DNA of 64,000 bases. Origin: Haliclona indistincta. Taxonomy: Eukaryota > Porifera > Demospongiae > Haplosclerida > Chalinidae. Under the pieces are notes generated by a model that saw only the letters and a list, made by a program, of their open reading frames with translations, was not told where the DNA came from and ran no database searches. The translations under genes were made by a program, and so were the position numbers. This document shows, one piece after another, positions 48,401 to 57,187 of this stretch. The DNA is taken from positions 8,127,047 through 8,191,046 of the forward strand of contig OZ024786.1 in NCBI GenBank assembly GCA_964017065.1, in the 5' to 3' direction. Position 1 is the first letter of the stretch, and each line of letters starts with the position of its first letter.

Positions 48401-48980
48401 ATACACAAGATTCATGCTAGTGACACACACACACACACGCACACACACGCACACACACACACACAGCCAATTAAAAAAGCTGAAATACATTGATCGCTAA
48501 ACATGCATTGGTACAATCAAATATGTATGACAATGAATTTGAGACACAGCTTGTATTGACAAAGGTCAACAACAGAAAACATGAGAAGGGAATTGGAACG
48601 CTTCCTCACCTTATTCCACACATTGTTCTGGCAATAGTCCACTTGACCACAGCGTCTAGCAGCAGCCTGAGAGCGACACCAGTATGAGGCACCCCAGCGA
48701 CACTCAGAAGGTAATGGTTCAGCACTTGCTGACCACACTACATAAAGTGAGTAACACTGATTACAACACCACAGACAGTCACTTTCTTTATTGAGACTAT
48801 TTTAGTAGTATCATACAATCTACTACGGAATTTGCGCACAAATCTATCCAGCATAAAACTTATCAGCTCTGGGCATGTACTATAGTATATATTATATCTG
48901 CTCTACAATAACACAGTTCTGACCCAAATAGTACTCTTACCGAAAAGGCAACAAGCCAGTGTAGCTACAAACAGCTTCAT
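30426..48980 (-). CDS. Prosaposin-like polyprotein, copy 2 (SapA plus nine SapB domains)
   Basis: Second, more complete copy of the same gene. Exons in order: 48941-48980 (signal peptide), 48610-48737 (SapA), 47706-47816, 47100-47162, 45760-45819, 45497-45706, 45374-45433, 43545-43772, 42812-42871, 42152-42391, 41727-41786, 41112-41333, 36104-36163, 35500-35658, 35313-35378, 34370-34441, 34206-34280, 34005-34079, 33142-33204, 32951-33083, 32752-32816, 32414-32476, 32127-32207, 30737-30807, 30627-30689 and 30498-30578. About 870 residues are accounted for. Every exon keeps frame except the step from 32127 to 30807, where a short exon of 3n+1 bases (the end of SapB8) must lie unrecognised. The last exon is uncertain: 30426-30449 would give a seven-residue tail and a stop. 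The domain count is nine SapB after SapA; SapB4 (exons 42152-42391 and 41727-41786) is missing from copy 1. The 5' flank is shared with copy 1 for about 150 bases. Confidence 0.87.
31890..32046. mobile_element. 157-bp MITE in prosaposin copy 2 intron
   Basis: Ends TACAGCGGTTTTATTAC and GTAATAAAACCGCCGTA, inverted with one mismatch, with TTGCA just inside both ends. Confidence 0.7.
33249..33459. mobile_element. 211-bp MITE with TACCGTA ends
   Basis: Ends TACCGTACAGCTAGATATTT and the inverse (AAATTTCTAACAATACGGTA); GGTGGAC / GTCCACC also pair. Only in copy 2. TACCGTA ends recur at 8255-9545 and 36526-36712, suggesting one superfamily. Confidence 0.7.
33636..33946. mobile_element. Old pogo/Tigger-like MITE (copy 2 intron)
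   Basis: Homologue of 871-1182 with several substitutions and small indels (CAGCAGAGCCTCGCTTATCT at the left end, AATAACACTG at the right). Shared position shows insertion before duplication of the prosaposin gene. Confidence 0.5.
36525..37640. mobile_element. 1.1-kb composite insertion in prosaposin copy 2 intron
   Basis: Copy 1 is continuous here (CACCTAAATAATGAAG at about 6505). The insertion starts with a TACCGTATAGCCGGTT MITE (to about 36712), then the palindrome 36714-36851, then GC-richer sequence with no gene, then tandem CTTCCTGG / CCAGGAAG palindromes at 37450-37530. Confidence 0.65.
36714..36851. repeat. 138-bp palindrome
   Basis: Arms begin GGTTAACCCATGGGTTCC and end GGAACCCATGGGTTAACC; the centre carries GCCCGAGGGCGTAGCCCGAG. 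Nested in 36525-37640. Confidence 0.8.
37646..38049. mobile_element. TIR element shared by both copies (copy 2)
   Basis: Counterpart of 6519-6921. The internal frame is shorter and shifted (37865-38053), which argues against a conserved protein. Confidence 0.6.
38543..39955 (+). mobile_element. Palindrome-ended repeat element (family A), fourth member
   Basis: Perfect 24-base palindrome TATCATTGCCGATCGGCAATGATA, then TGTAGGGATGACC, AAGATGGCGGCTAC, a second AAGATGGCGACTC at about 38747, a CTTCTTTCTTCTTC tract and AGCCTAGCGC. Probably ends with the inverted ATCCCTACA near 39955. Specific to copy 2. Confidence 0.6.
39808..40292. repeat. Fold-back with CATCAGCGGCTTG / CAAGCCGCTGATG core
   Basis: The left arm (AAAAGCTTTAATAAAAAAAC, AAGTCCCAAGTATCCCTACA) pairs with the right arm at 40172-40292. 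Inside, GGAGGACGCAGTCCG recurs three times (39970, 40032 and 40091). Confidence 0.7.
40461..41045. mobile_element. 585-bp TIR element, PIF/Harbinger-like
   Basis: Ends AGCCCCGTTTACAC and GTGTAAACGGGGCT, flanked by TAA on both sides (40458-40460 and 41046-41048), which fits the 3-base TWA target of PIF/Harbinger. Copy 1 lacks it. Internal AAGCTAGCTT blocks are inverted too. Confidence 0.75.
43050..43520. repeat. Dispersed repeat family B, copy 2 intron
   Basis: Counterpart of 10700-11165, inserted before gene duplication. Ends with the same CCACCCACAGAGGCATAA hairpin arm close to the exon at 43545. Confidence 0.6.
43862..44487. mobile_element. 626-bp TIR element flanked by TA
   Basis: Ends CAGTGAAACCTGTCTTAGCG and the inverse (GGTCGCTTTAGACAGGTTTC then ACTG), with TA on both sides. 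TA target and CAGTG ends fit the Tc1/mariner/pogo group. Copy 1 (about 11488) has no insertion. Confidence 0.8.
45906..46603. mobile_element. 698-bp TIR element with TAATA flanks
   Basis: Ends GAGAGGTTAAGATCCACGTT and the inverse, 29 bases long. TAATA on both sides; the empty site in copy 1 reads AGATAATAAGTG near 14630. CGTGACGTCAC also pairs internally. Class not assigned. Confidence 0.8.
48423..48467. repeat. (CA)n microsatellite
   Basis: About 22 CA/CG dinucleotides in prosaposin copy 2 intron; copy 1 has a much shorter run at 18873-18884. Confidence 0.9.
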
Positions 48981-49133
48981 GTTAGCTTAGTAGCTCTTCC
49001 AACTCAGTCACTCAGAACAGAGACACCAAGCGCAAAGGAAATGATCAAGCTGAAAAATTCAAACCACCACGAGCTTTTCAATCGGGAGATAGTGATATAA
49101 ACCTCGTGATCATATCAGCCGTCATGCATGCAT
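48981..49133 (-). promoter_or_regulatory. 5' flank of prosaposin copy 2
   Basis: Counterpart of 19393-19545. Similarity between copies ends near 49133, followed by an AT-rich stretch with TTATTATTATTATTATTAAT and then the 3' end of the kinase gene at 49276. Promoter function is inferred only from position. Confidence 0.45.
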
Positions 49134-49275
49134 CATGTGATGAATAATAATTATTATTATTATTATTAATAATTTTTCAAACCACGCCCCTGCGTGTAAG
49201 CGCACACAACACAGACACGTACACAACATGTAAGGGATTCGATGGAAAATAATGTACTTTCGTGGTTTATGTAGT

Positions 49276-50313
49276 TTACAGCAAGACACAGGATGACTTG
49301 TTTTGATTTTGATTTCTAACTTGATCGGTAGTTGGCTTCTTTTCTCTTAGCAGTTCCTGCATTTCTTGCAATCTCTCGACAACAGCATTCATCGAAGGCC
49401 GTTCTTTGTAGTCATACTGCAGCATACAGTTAAACAAGTCTAGTTCAGCAGCTGGGCAGTTGCTGACTTGCAATAGAGAAGATGCATTCAAACTACGAGT
49501 TTTGGGATCCAAATGCATCATGACGCCGAGTGAGTTGATTTCATTATCGAACTGTGCCTCGGGAATTGGTGGATCAGGAATTTCACAGATGACCAACATC
49601 AGCAATCCTATTGAGAATACATCACTAGCTGTCTTGTAATGTTGTTCCCAGACCTCAGGCGCCATGTACGCTGGAGAGCCCGCCAGAGTCTGCATGTATT
49701 GTTGATAAGTACTGTTCTCAGCTGATAACTCATTATACGACGTCTTGATATCGTAGATTGCTTTTGCTACACCGATATCAGCTATTTTCAGGTTATCGTG
49801 TACGTCGATTAGAATATTGGCTGGTTTCAAGTCACGGTGAACTATTTCTTCACTGTGGATGTACTGTAATCCAGTAGCTAGTTGAATATACCACTGGAAA
49901 CGTTTGGGTGGTTCTAGTAGCCGATCCTCGTAATTGAGCAATTCTAGACGTGTTTGAAGGTTGCCTCCCGGGCAGTACTCCATGACTATCGCCAATCCTA
50001 CTGTTCGACCCGATTTGAACTCAAACTGATCTCTTATGCCAATGACGCGCTCATGCTGTAGACGATTGAGAAGTTCAGCCTCTTTTCTTGTCCCTTTTAC
50101 AGCAAGAGGAGTCCTTCTAGAGAGATATTCGATCAAGGATTTCTGAGCTTTGACAATCTTGATTGCAACCATTTCGTTGTTTCGCTTGTCTCGCGCTTTG
50201 AGCACGCTTCCAAAGGCCCCGCATCCAAGCAGTCCTTCGTCATACTGATAGCGACCACCATGAGAGGCTCGAGAGTTGGCTTCTTTCCACGAAGTCTCCA
50301 TTGCCCGCGCCAC
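49276..50313 (-). CDS. Single-exon Ser/Thr protein kinase with C-terminal CaaX box
   Basis: 345 residues, one exon. Visible kinase motifs: glycine loop GCGAFG (30-35), VAIK lysine (52), catalytic loop HRDLKPANILI (D161), DIG in place of DFG (179-181) and YMAPEVWE (217-223). The APEVWE..Y and short C-lobe recall the PDIK1L/STK35 group, but a BLAST would be needed to settle this. The protein ends SSCVLL, a CaaX motif whose final leucine predicts geranylgeranylation, so a membrane-anchored kinase is likely. The start at 50313 is favoured over the ATG four codons later only by length. The gene starts 36 bases from a tRNA gene on the same strand. Confidence 0.88.
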   Translation of the reverse strand: MARAMETSWKEANSRASHGGRYQYDEGLLGCGAFGSVLKARDKRNNEMVAIKIVKAQKSLIEYLSRRTPLAVKGTRKEAELLNRLQHERVIGIRDQFEFKSGRTVGLAIVMEYCPGGNLQTRLELLNYEDRLLEPPKRFQWYIQLATGLQYIHSEEIVHRDLKPANILIDVHDNLKIADIGVAKAIYDIKTSYNELSAENSTYQQYMQTLAGSPAYMAPEVWEQHYKTASDVFSIGLLMLVICEIPDPPIPEAQFDNEINSLGVMMHLDPKTRSLNASSLLQVSNCPAAELDLFNCMLQYDYKERPSMNAVVERLQEMQELLREKKPTTDQVRNQNQNKSSCVLL

Positions 50314-50340
50314 TCAGCTGTTAAAAAGAGGAGGAGCCAT

Positions 50341-50347
50341 AAAAAAA
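50341..50347 (-). terminator. Pol III terminator of tRNA-Ile
   Basis: Run of seven T on the minus strand one base after the tRNA 3' end, the usual RNA polymerase III stop. It lies inside the short interval before the kinase ATG. Confidence 0.75.
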
Positions 50348-50348
50348 T

Positions 50349-50434
50349 TCCCCAGGGGAGGATCGAACTCCCGACCTTCGCATTTCTCATACTGCTTATA
50401 AGTACGACGCGCTAACCGACTGAGCCACTGGGGA
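50349..50434 (-). tRNA. tRNA-Ile(UAU) with 13-nt intron
   Basis: Acceptor stem TCCCCAG/CTGGGGA pairs fully. T arm GGGAG-TTCGATC-CTCCC. Anticodon stem TCGTA/TGCGA (one G-T pair) with loop CTTATAA, giving anticodon UAU. A 13-base intron AGCAGTATGAGAA sits after position 37, the canonical place. Mature length 73. The D arm has the TGGCTCAGTCGGTTAGCG A box. Reads AUA codons. Confidence 0.93.
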
Positions 50435-50488
50435 ATCGGCGGTTCGTGATCGTCCGAAACGAGACGAGAGAGAGAGAGCTGATCAGAC

Positions 50489-53400
50489 ATGCAGGTTTTG
50501 CTGTGCTTTGCAAGAACAGTTGTGGTTCTAATATGCTTGATTAACATTGCAAATGGTTAGTGAAAATTCAAGTAGATAATAATTCAATACTTTGCATTTG
50601 CAACAAATAGGACAAGGACACGGAACAATACGTTTGTGGCGATCTGGAACGACTTCGCCGACGTTTTCGTCTGGTCGAGTTCAGATATTTTGGAAGAGCT
50701 GGTGGGGAAACATCTGTGACGACGACCATTTCTCTACTACTGAAGCAACAGTAATATGTCATCAACTCGGTTTTGCTGCTGCCTCGAGACATTCCAGATC
50801 AGCTAATGACAGGTACATCAGTGCATAGCTGAATTAGATAGAAGAACAATGATCAACACATTATTAAAGAACCGTTAATGTTTTGTTAAAATACATGTGT
50901 ACAAGTTTTGACACCATGATCTAAATTTCTATAATTAGCAGAGTACAAGTGAAAATTGGCTCTACAACTAAGTATGCACAAGAATGTTTACTATTTTTGC
51001 CTCTACCATAGTGCTGGGTTGGGCTATACTGTATCTCGATTAATTTTGAAAAATTGCATTCATTTTAGATATGGAGAAGACGTCTTTCACACTATACTGA
51101 CCGATGTGGACTGTTCTACTGAAAACTACTTAATGATATTGCAGTGTGCTTATCGTACCAATCCAGGTTATAGATGCTTCCATGGAAATGATGTGTCTGT
51201 TGTCTGCTGTAAGCCATCAATTGCAATTGCTTCTAAATGATTTGGTCTTTCTATCGCAGTTACTACTAGACTCTGGGAAGCACCTTTTAACGGTATGGTG
51301 CGATTGACTCGAGGTGGATATACCAGTGAAGGCCTTGTTGAAGTATACTGCAATGGGCAATGGGGCACTATTTGTGATGATGGTTTTAATGATGATGATG
51401 CAAATGCAATATGTAAACAACTCGGATACTCTCGTGCTCATCAATATGATCATTTAAGTCTGTAAGTTACTCAAACTTTACACAAAAGTACATGTACTGA
51501 TCAGAATGTATTTTGAAAAAAGCAGCACATGTGAAAAAAAATTATTTGTTTTTTTATTTTATAGGAATGGCAATGCTTCTCAACCCATTTGGTATTCTGG
51601 TCTTACTACATCATGCTCTAGAAGTGACAATTGCATCATTGGTTGCCAAGCATGTCCTCAAAGTCAAATTGCTTCTTGTACTCATTCAGAGGATATCACT
51701 GTCTCATGTGGTAAGTAGTTCATAGTCACTGCATTTACGACACTATTATTCAACATAGCAACTGTATTTATAGCTCTGCCAACATTATAATTATTATTTT
51801 TTCTAGTTTCATCAAAACCAAATATTCTACTTTCAAGCTGTCAGAATGCCAGTAGGATACCAAAAGCAGACAGTATCGGTAATGGCACAGTACAATTGTG
51901 GCGTTCGGGATCAGTGAGCCAGTCAATCACCTCTGGAGTTGTACAAGTGTATATCAATCACACATGGGGCAACATTTGTGCTGATACCAGCTTTAGTAAG
52001 ACGGAAGCTGACGTGATTTGCCGACAGTTAAGCTACACAGGAGCTTCAAACTTTGGACCATCAATTAGAGGAACGTAAGTGAAAATTAATGTTAATTTAT
52101 AAGTTAAATAATTATGATGCCAGTGTAAGTGATAGCCTAGTATTTAGTTGGCATGGGTGAGTCCATTATGGTCAGCAATTAAAGCATACAATGTGTGTAC
52201 GGAAAGATCATGCTCTTCCCTCATTTGCAGTTATGGCAGTGATTCCTATCAGATCATCATCAGCAAAGTCCACTGCTCCAATGATTATCTCGTGATACTG
52301 CAGTGCTCATACAACTCTGTACTAGACAGTACATGTACTAACACTATGAATGAACTATCTTTAACTTGTTGTAAGTCGGCTACAGATATCTATATACATT
52401 ATCTCATCTTTTCCTAGATACCAAAAGTATATGGGAAGATCCATACGATGGTATGGTAAGATTGAAGGGTGGGAGATATGTCAGTGAGGGTTTGATGGAG
52501 GTCTACTGTAACGGACAGTGGGGTACCGTGTGTAGTAATGGGTTTGGTAGTGATGATGCTGACACGGTCTGCAAGCAGCTAGGATACACAGCACACATAC
52601 GCTACAATCAACTCAGCAGTCTGTGAGTTAAAATTATCACAGTTGACATACATTGTTCTTATACAGCACTGGTGGTATTAATCAACCAATGTGGCTGACA
52701 AACATAAACTGTAAACCATCTGATTCTTGTATCGAACAATGTCAGAAATGTCCATCAGAACGAGTTGTTGGTTGTGATCATTCTGAAGATGTCACACTCT
52801 CTTGCAGTGAGCTACATGTAGTAATAATCTAAACACGTAACGAAAGTACCTTTATCCCCAGCCTTTAGCCTTGAAGAGGACGATGAACATGTTGATGAAA
52901 GACTGAATTGTGAAGCACGTATGTAAATTAATTTACCTCTTGGATTGTGACATTAATTTTGTGTCATGTACAATATCTCGCATAATCTATCAATTCTCTA
53001 CTATACAGTTGATCAGCTAAATGAATCTGCTGTTGTTGGTATTACAGTAACAGTATTGAGTGGAACTACAGTTTTCTGCTGTTGCTGTATTATATCAGCG
53101 CTTTCAATTTGCTATTGCTGTCTTCGCGAGCCTTCCAAAAGAAATGAAACTAGTTCAGTAATGGATGATGTCATCAGTAACCTAGATACAACGGTTACAA
53201 TAATGCCAGAAGGAGAGACGGAAACACCTCAGAGTGAACTAGCTGAAGAACCTCCGCCAGAATTCAATGCAGAATCACTGTCACAGTACAAGACTGTTAA
53301 ACCTGATGGCATGAAGCGAGAGGAGTCTCTTCCTACCTATGACTCTCTGTTCACAAACAGTCAATATTGTGCCAAGTCATCTCTGAAGCCTGAGCCAATC

Positions 53401-53517
53401 ATGCTGTCAGCAATCTATCAACCTCCTATTGAACTGCCGCCACTACCTCATGCTGTAGAACAACTACCACCAATCACGAAAGAACCACCGCCACCAGACT
53501 CTGATGATCTGCAGTAG
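50489..53517 (+). CDS. Four-SRCR-domain type I membrane protein
   Basis: Exons: 50489-50555, 50611-50812, 51069-51208, 51260-51461, 51565-51710, 51807-52074, 52231-52370, 52418-52622, 52667-52806, 52862-52918, 53009-53517. Lengths sum to 2076, giving 691 residues plus stop. Signal peptide 1-22 (MQVLLCFARTVVVLICLINI). Four SRCR domains, each from a two-exon pair split by a phase 2 intron and bounded by phase 1 introns: about 24-136, 137-252, 253-388 and 389-503. Typical motifs are WGNICDD, VICHQLGF and WGTICDDGFND. An acidic spacer is followed by a membrane segment with CCCC (531-561). The tail of about 130 residues is proline-rich, with YDSL and YKTV tyrosine motifs. SRCR receptors bind microbial or self ligands; the ligand here is unknown. 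Confidence 0.92.
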
Positions 53518-53651
53518 GCACATCATATCCACACCACAATGACGAACATAAAACCATAACCAAAGTAGCATATTGATTTAGTTAAGTCTCACAAACATGG
53601 TCATAGCTGTAAATTTTGCATCCGCTGTATTATTTAAATTAATATTGGATA

Positions 53652-53657
53652 AATAAA
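53652..53657 (+). terminator. Polyadenylation signal of the SRCR gene
   Basis: AATAAA 135 bases after the stop codon; only about 40 bases before the stop codon of NDUFA12 on the other strand, so the two transcripts converge and probably overlap. Confidence 0.6.
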
Positions 53658-53698
53658 TGTTAAAGTAGGTCACTATTTGTTGACACGACAATGCGTAA

Positions 53699-54839
53699 TC
53701 ACTTGTTATTAGGCTGCCATGAGTGGATTTTTGGCTTAACAGTGCTATATGGAACATATTCCTTCTTTGAAGCAGTATAATTCTCAGTGTGATCTAAGAG
53801 AAACTTCCTTGGTACAGGTGGTTCCACAGTAGGTGGGTTGTCAGTCATACTGTGCAACCAACGATGCCTAAGACAATCAGAAAAAAACATAAACACCTCA
53901 AAAATGCTATACAATGCATGCACAGCAATTCTTATAGGAAAAATACAAACGTTTGACACTTTGCTAAGTGTTAGGCTAGGCTTGTACCTGATGCTGCCTA
54001 ATGGTATAGCATGATATATAACCAACACCATACTGACTACTTTGCATCAATAAAGATCATAAAGCCACCTGAGTGACTGGTTCATGTGGATTGTTCACAA
54101 ATAAGAAACTTGGATACTACAACCAGCCATTACTACAACCAGCCATTACTACGCAAAGTCAACTAACCATTCAGGAGGTACTTGAGATGCATCAAAATCT
54201 TTCCTTGCGTAAATCACCCAACGATGTCTTCCTGTAAGAGAGATTAAATTGTGCATCAGGCTACATTAGGACATTGTTCATTGCAAATAATTACTTTCAA
54301 CAATAATATAAAGACAAGGTCTTTTGATTGGCAACTGAAATTTTAGAATTTGAACTATAATAGGCCTGATATGCCAACAAGCAGTGCAGCCATTGGTGAA
54401 TGTTGCCAGCTAAGGGAAGGGATGTAACCTTACCATGTCTCAATCGGGTGACCGACAAGCTTTAGTATGTACAGTAGGTAAAATATTCTAGTATATACAT
54501 GTTGTGCTTTAGTACGTACAGTAAGGTAAAATATTCTAGTACATGTTGTGCTCATACGCAGTAGTTTAATATTGTATTGCTACCTATCTAATACAAGTGC
54601 CTAACATACCATAGAAGTATTCGTTGTTCTGAAAGTACTCATTTCCAAATTTATCCTCGCCAATCATTGTGCCAGCTCGAAGATATTTCATTCTAGGGTG
54701 GAAAGTAAATTAACAGCAGGAATAGCGAGAAATATACACTGACAGATGAGTAACTGCAACAGCAAACTTACTTTAGCATCATACGAAAGGCATTTCTAAT
54801 CCCACCAACCTCACTGATTCTGTGCCAAATAAACGACAT
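53699..54839 (-). CDS. NDUFA12: NADH dehydrogenase 1 alpha subcomplex subunit 12
   Basis: Accessory subunit of mitochondrial respiratory complex I (B17.2 family). Exons 54772-54839, 54610-54692, 54168-54231 and 53699-53867 give 127 residues, slightly shorter than the usual 145. Conserved blocks are GEDKFGNEYFQNN, GRHRWVIYA, VPPEW, HRWLHSMTDNPPT and YVPYSTVKPKI. No cleavable presequence is evident, as in other members. Starts head-to-head with the RRM gene 129 bases away. Confidence 0.95.
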
Positions 54840-54968
54840 TTTAACTAGGCGGGGTGTGACACACCCATAAGCTTACCGTTCGTTGTAAAAACTTACCTTT
54901 TGCGCATGCTCAAGGTCAGCGTGTGACATACACGTACACATGGTACTAGTACATGGTCGAGCTTGCTC
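54840..54968. promoter_or_regulatory. Bidirectional promoter region NDUFA12 / RRM gene
   Basis: Only 129 bases separate the two divergent start codons, so both core promoters and 5' UTRs must be packed here. Contains GGGCGTGTGAC-like and ACGTACACATGGTAC sequence; no TATA box is seen. Function inferred from position. Confidence 0.5.
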
Positions 54969-56441
54969 ATGTCCACTTCAAGTAAACGCGTTCCTTGGGG
55001 CAAATTGTTCAAGGACTCTAATGTGAGCCTTGGTTACTCGGCGCCTGGTCCTCCGCCAATCACTCAACCAGTGCGTGGTCCTGGCAAAAGTGGGAAGAAG
55101 GCCAATGCAGAGAAGAAAACTCAACAGACTACAAAGTTTGTTCTTTGGTTGTTTGTGTGTGTAGTGTTGACAGTCTATTATGTCTCGTACAGTGAAATCG
55201 ATTCTTGGAATCCAATGGAGGAAGAATATACTTCTCCCACTCTCAGCAAGTACTCCAGTGGACCTGGTATGGCTCTTCAGTCTTCCAAAAGAGTAGATGA
55301 TTCTAACAAGTCCAAGTACGGTCTATATGTGACCAACATCCCTGTCGGTCTCACTAATGTGAGTTTATAAAGTTATCTACTGATGTCTTGTCATATTCAT
55401 TTCTAGCCTAGTACTTAGTCTAATGCCTAGTATCAAATGCACATGCATGTGTGAATAAAATGGGCGGGGACAGCTATAGCTTGCTTTCGCATTGTGCCAG
55501 TACAGACATCTAACCAACCGTGGATACATCAGGTATCAGTTCATTAGACCCTCACTAGTTTGAATTGACAAATTCATTTGTGAATGTGTTATCATGTTAG
55601 TTGTCTGCATCATCTGCATATTCTCACTAAGAGTAACAAATTGACTAGTCAGTTGGTGTGGTACCACCATGATCAGATCAGATCGGTGGTGTTCAGACTA
55701 CTGTTATAGACAGCACTTGTAGTTTTTATATAGCAAGTCAAAAGTAAAAGTGGAAGTTCAAATTTTCTTGTACATCATGCTTTTGCAAGAACTTCTGTAC
55801 AGCAATTTGCAGCACCATGTTAATCATGCACAGCTTATCATGTGCTTCATATATTTTTCTGATGCAGATCCTTGCATGACCAGTTGTGTTTGATAGGTCA
55901 ATGTAGTCTCTTCAAACTATTGTGTGGATACAGTTATGTGTTCTCTGATTGTGTGGATTAATACTCCTCTATGTATACATAGAATCTATATATAGAAGAG
56001 TGATAAAACTTAGTATCAGAATATACAGCATGCCTATGCATGAATAATGGTCCTTGACTAAGATTTAGTCCTTGCTTCTGGGACGATTTCGTTATTGACT
56101 TGTTGGTTCAGAGTAGGGAACTCTACATCAAGATTATTCATAACAAATTCCTAGTATACATTGTTGTTTACTGTTGGAGTAACTAGGATTTCATAATTTC
56201 TTGCTTGTCTCCTAGTATGCATTGTTGTTTACTGTTGGAGTAACTAGGATTTCATAATTACTTGCTTGTCTCCTAGTATGCATTGTTGTTTACTGTTGGA
56301 GTAACTAGGAGTTCATAATTACTTACTTGTCTCCATGTCTGTTTTGTAGGATGGTTTGAAGAACTTGTTTTCAAAAGCTGGAGCGGTTCTGAGCTCGCAT
56401 ATTGTACAGCCCAAGTTATCTGACAAACCAACCACTTATGG
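54969..56441 (+). CDS. RRM protein with a membrane segment (3' end not found)
   Basis: Exon 1 (54969-55358, 130 codons) encodes a basic, proline-containing N terminus. A hydrophobic segment FVLWLFVCVVLTVYYVSY lies at residues 57-74. After a linker comes the first strand of an RRM (YGLYVTNIPVGLT). Exon 2 (56350-56441) continues the RRM (GLKNLFSKAGAVLSSHIVQP) and ends in phase 2 at a GTGAGT donor. The next exon should supply the RNP1 strand; it was not found, and the intron is filled by elements at 56517-57067 and 57188-58549. RRMs bind single-stranded RNA. A single-pass anchor before an RRM is uncommon. No specific ortholog recognised. Confidence 0.65.
56153..56335. repeat. 60/61-bp tandem repeat, 3 units
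   Basis: Three copies containing GTTGTTTACTGTTGGAGTAA and ACTTGCTTGTCTCC. Ends 14 bases before exon 2 of the RRM gene, so the intron 3' end is triplicated. The minus-strand frame over it is spurious. Confidence 0.85.
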
Positions 56442-56516
56442 GTGAGTTTAAGCATTATCTGTAATACCAAGAAAATATTGTAAGCCATTCGGGAATGTAA
56501 CATGCATCACAGATAT

Positions 56517-57067
56517 TAGCCTCGCCTCCATACCACTCCCCTGCTGAGGAGATTGCCTGGTCCAGATTGTCAGTGCATGCTCCAATATTATCCCAAAATC
56601 AGTAAAACATTGCGTACGATCGGTATGTTTTAAAGCACACTATTGAGATATGTCCATTTCATCTTTTCCTACTGAAACAGCGATCAATAGCAATGAATGG
56701 CCAGTTTAAGCTACGCAAGAAGGCTTCTGGTGCATTCTCTCCTACACGGGAAATATACAAACAATGCTCGAGCTCAACAAACTAGGGCCATGTACGCATA
56801 CCTCTTTTTATATCTACTGCAGCTGTTTTAATGAGAATTGGTGGTAGTAAATACTTGTGAGTGAAGCGGTAGCCTCATAGATAGCCTGAAAAGCTGGCAA
56901 TTGAGTTTTAGCTAGAGAAAACGTGCATTTTAGTTTCCATGCACCAGATTCGTATACTACTCCGTTTGCTACCTTTATCAATTTTACGGCCTAATTTTTA
57001 AAAAAATTTGCGCATTGTATGCAGTCAGTACCAGGCCACCAAATAAAGTGGCCTAGAGGCAAGGCTA
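56517..57067. mobile_element. TAGCCTYGCCTC-ended element
   Basis: Ends TAGCCTCGCCTCC and GAGGCAAGGCTA. The termini resemble those of the element at 27571-28172 (TAGCCTCGTCC). The flanking 9-mers CACAGATAT and CACATATGT agree only partly, so this is an older copy. Confidence 0.55.
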
Positions 57068-57187
57068 CACATATGTGATGTGACATAAATGCGTACAGTG
57101 CCTAACGATGTCCCACTGCAATGCCATGTTTGTGAAAATGTTGAGCATAATTATTAGTTACTTTAGATGTCATTTAATACCTTTTAG

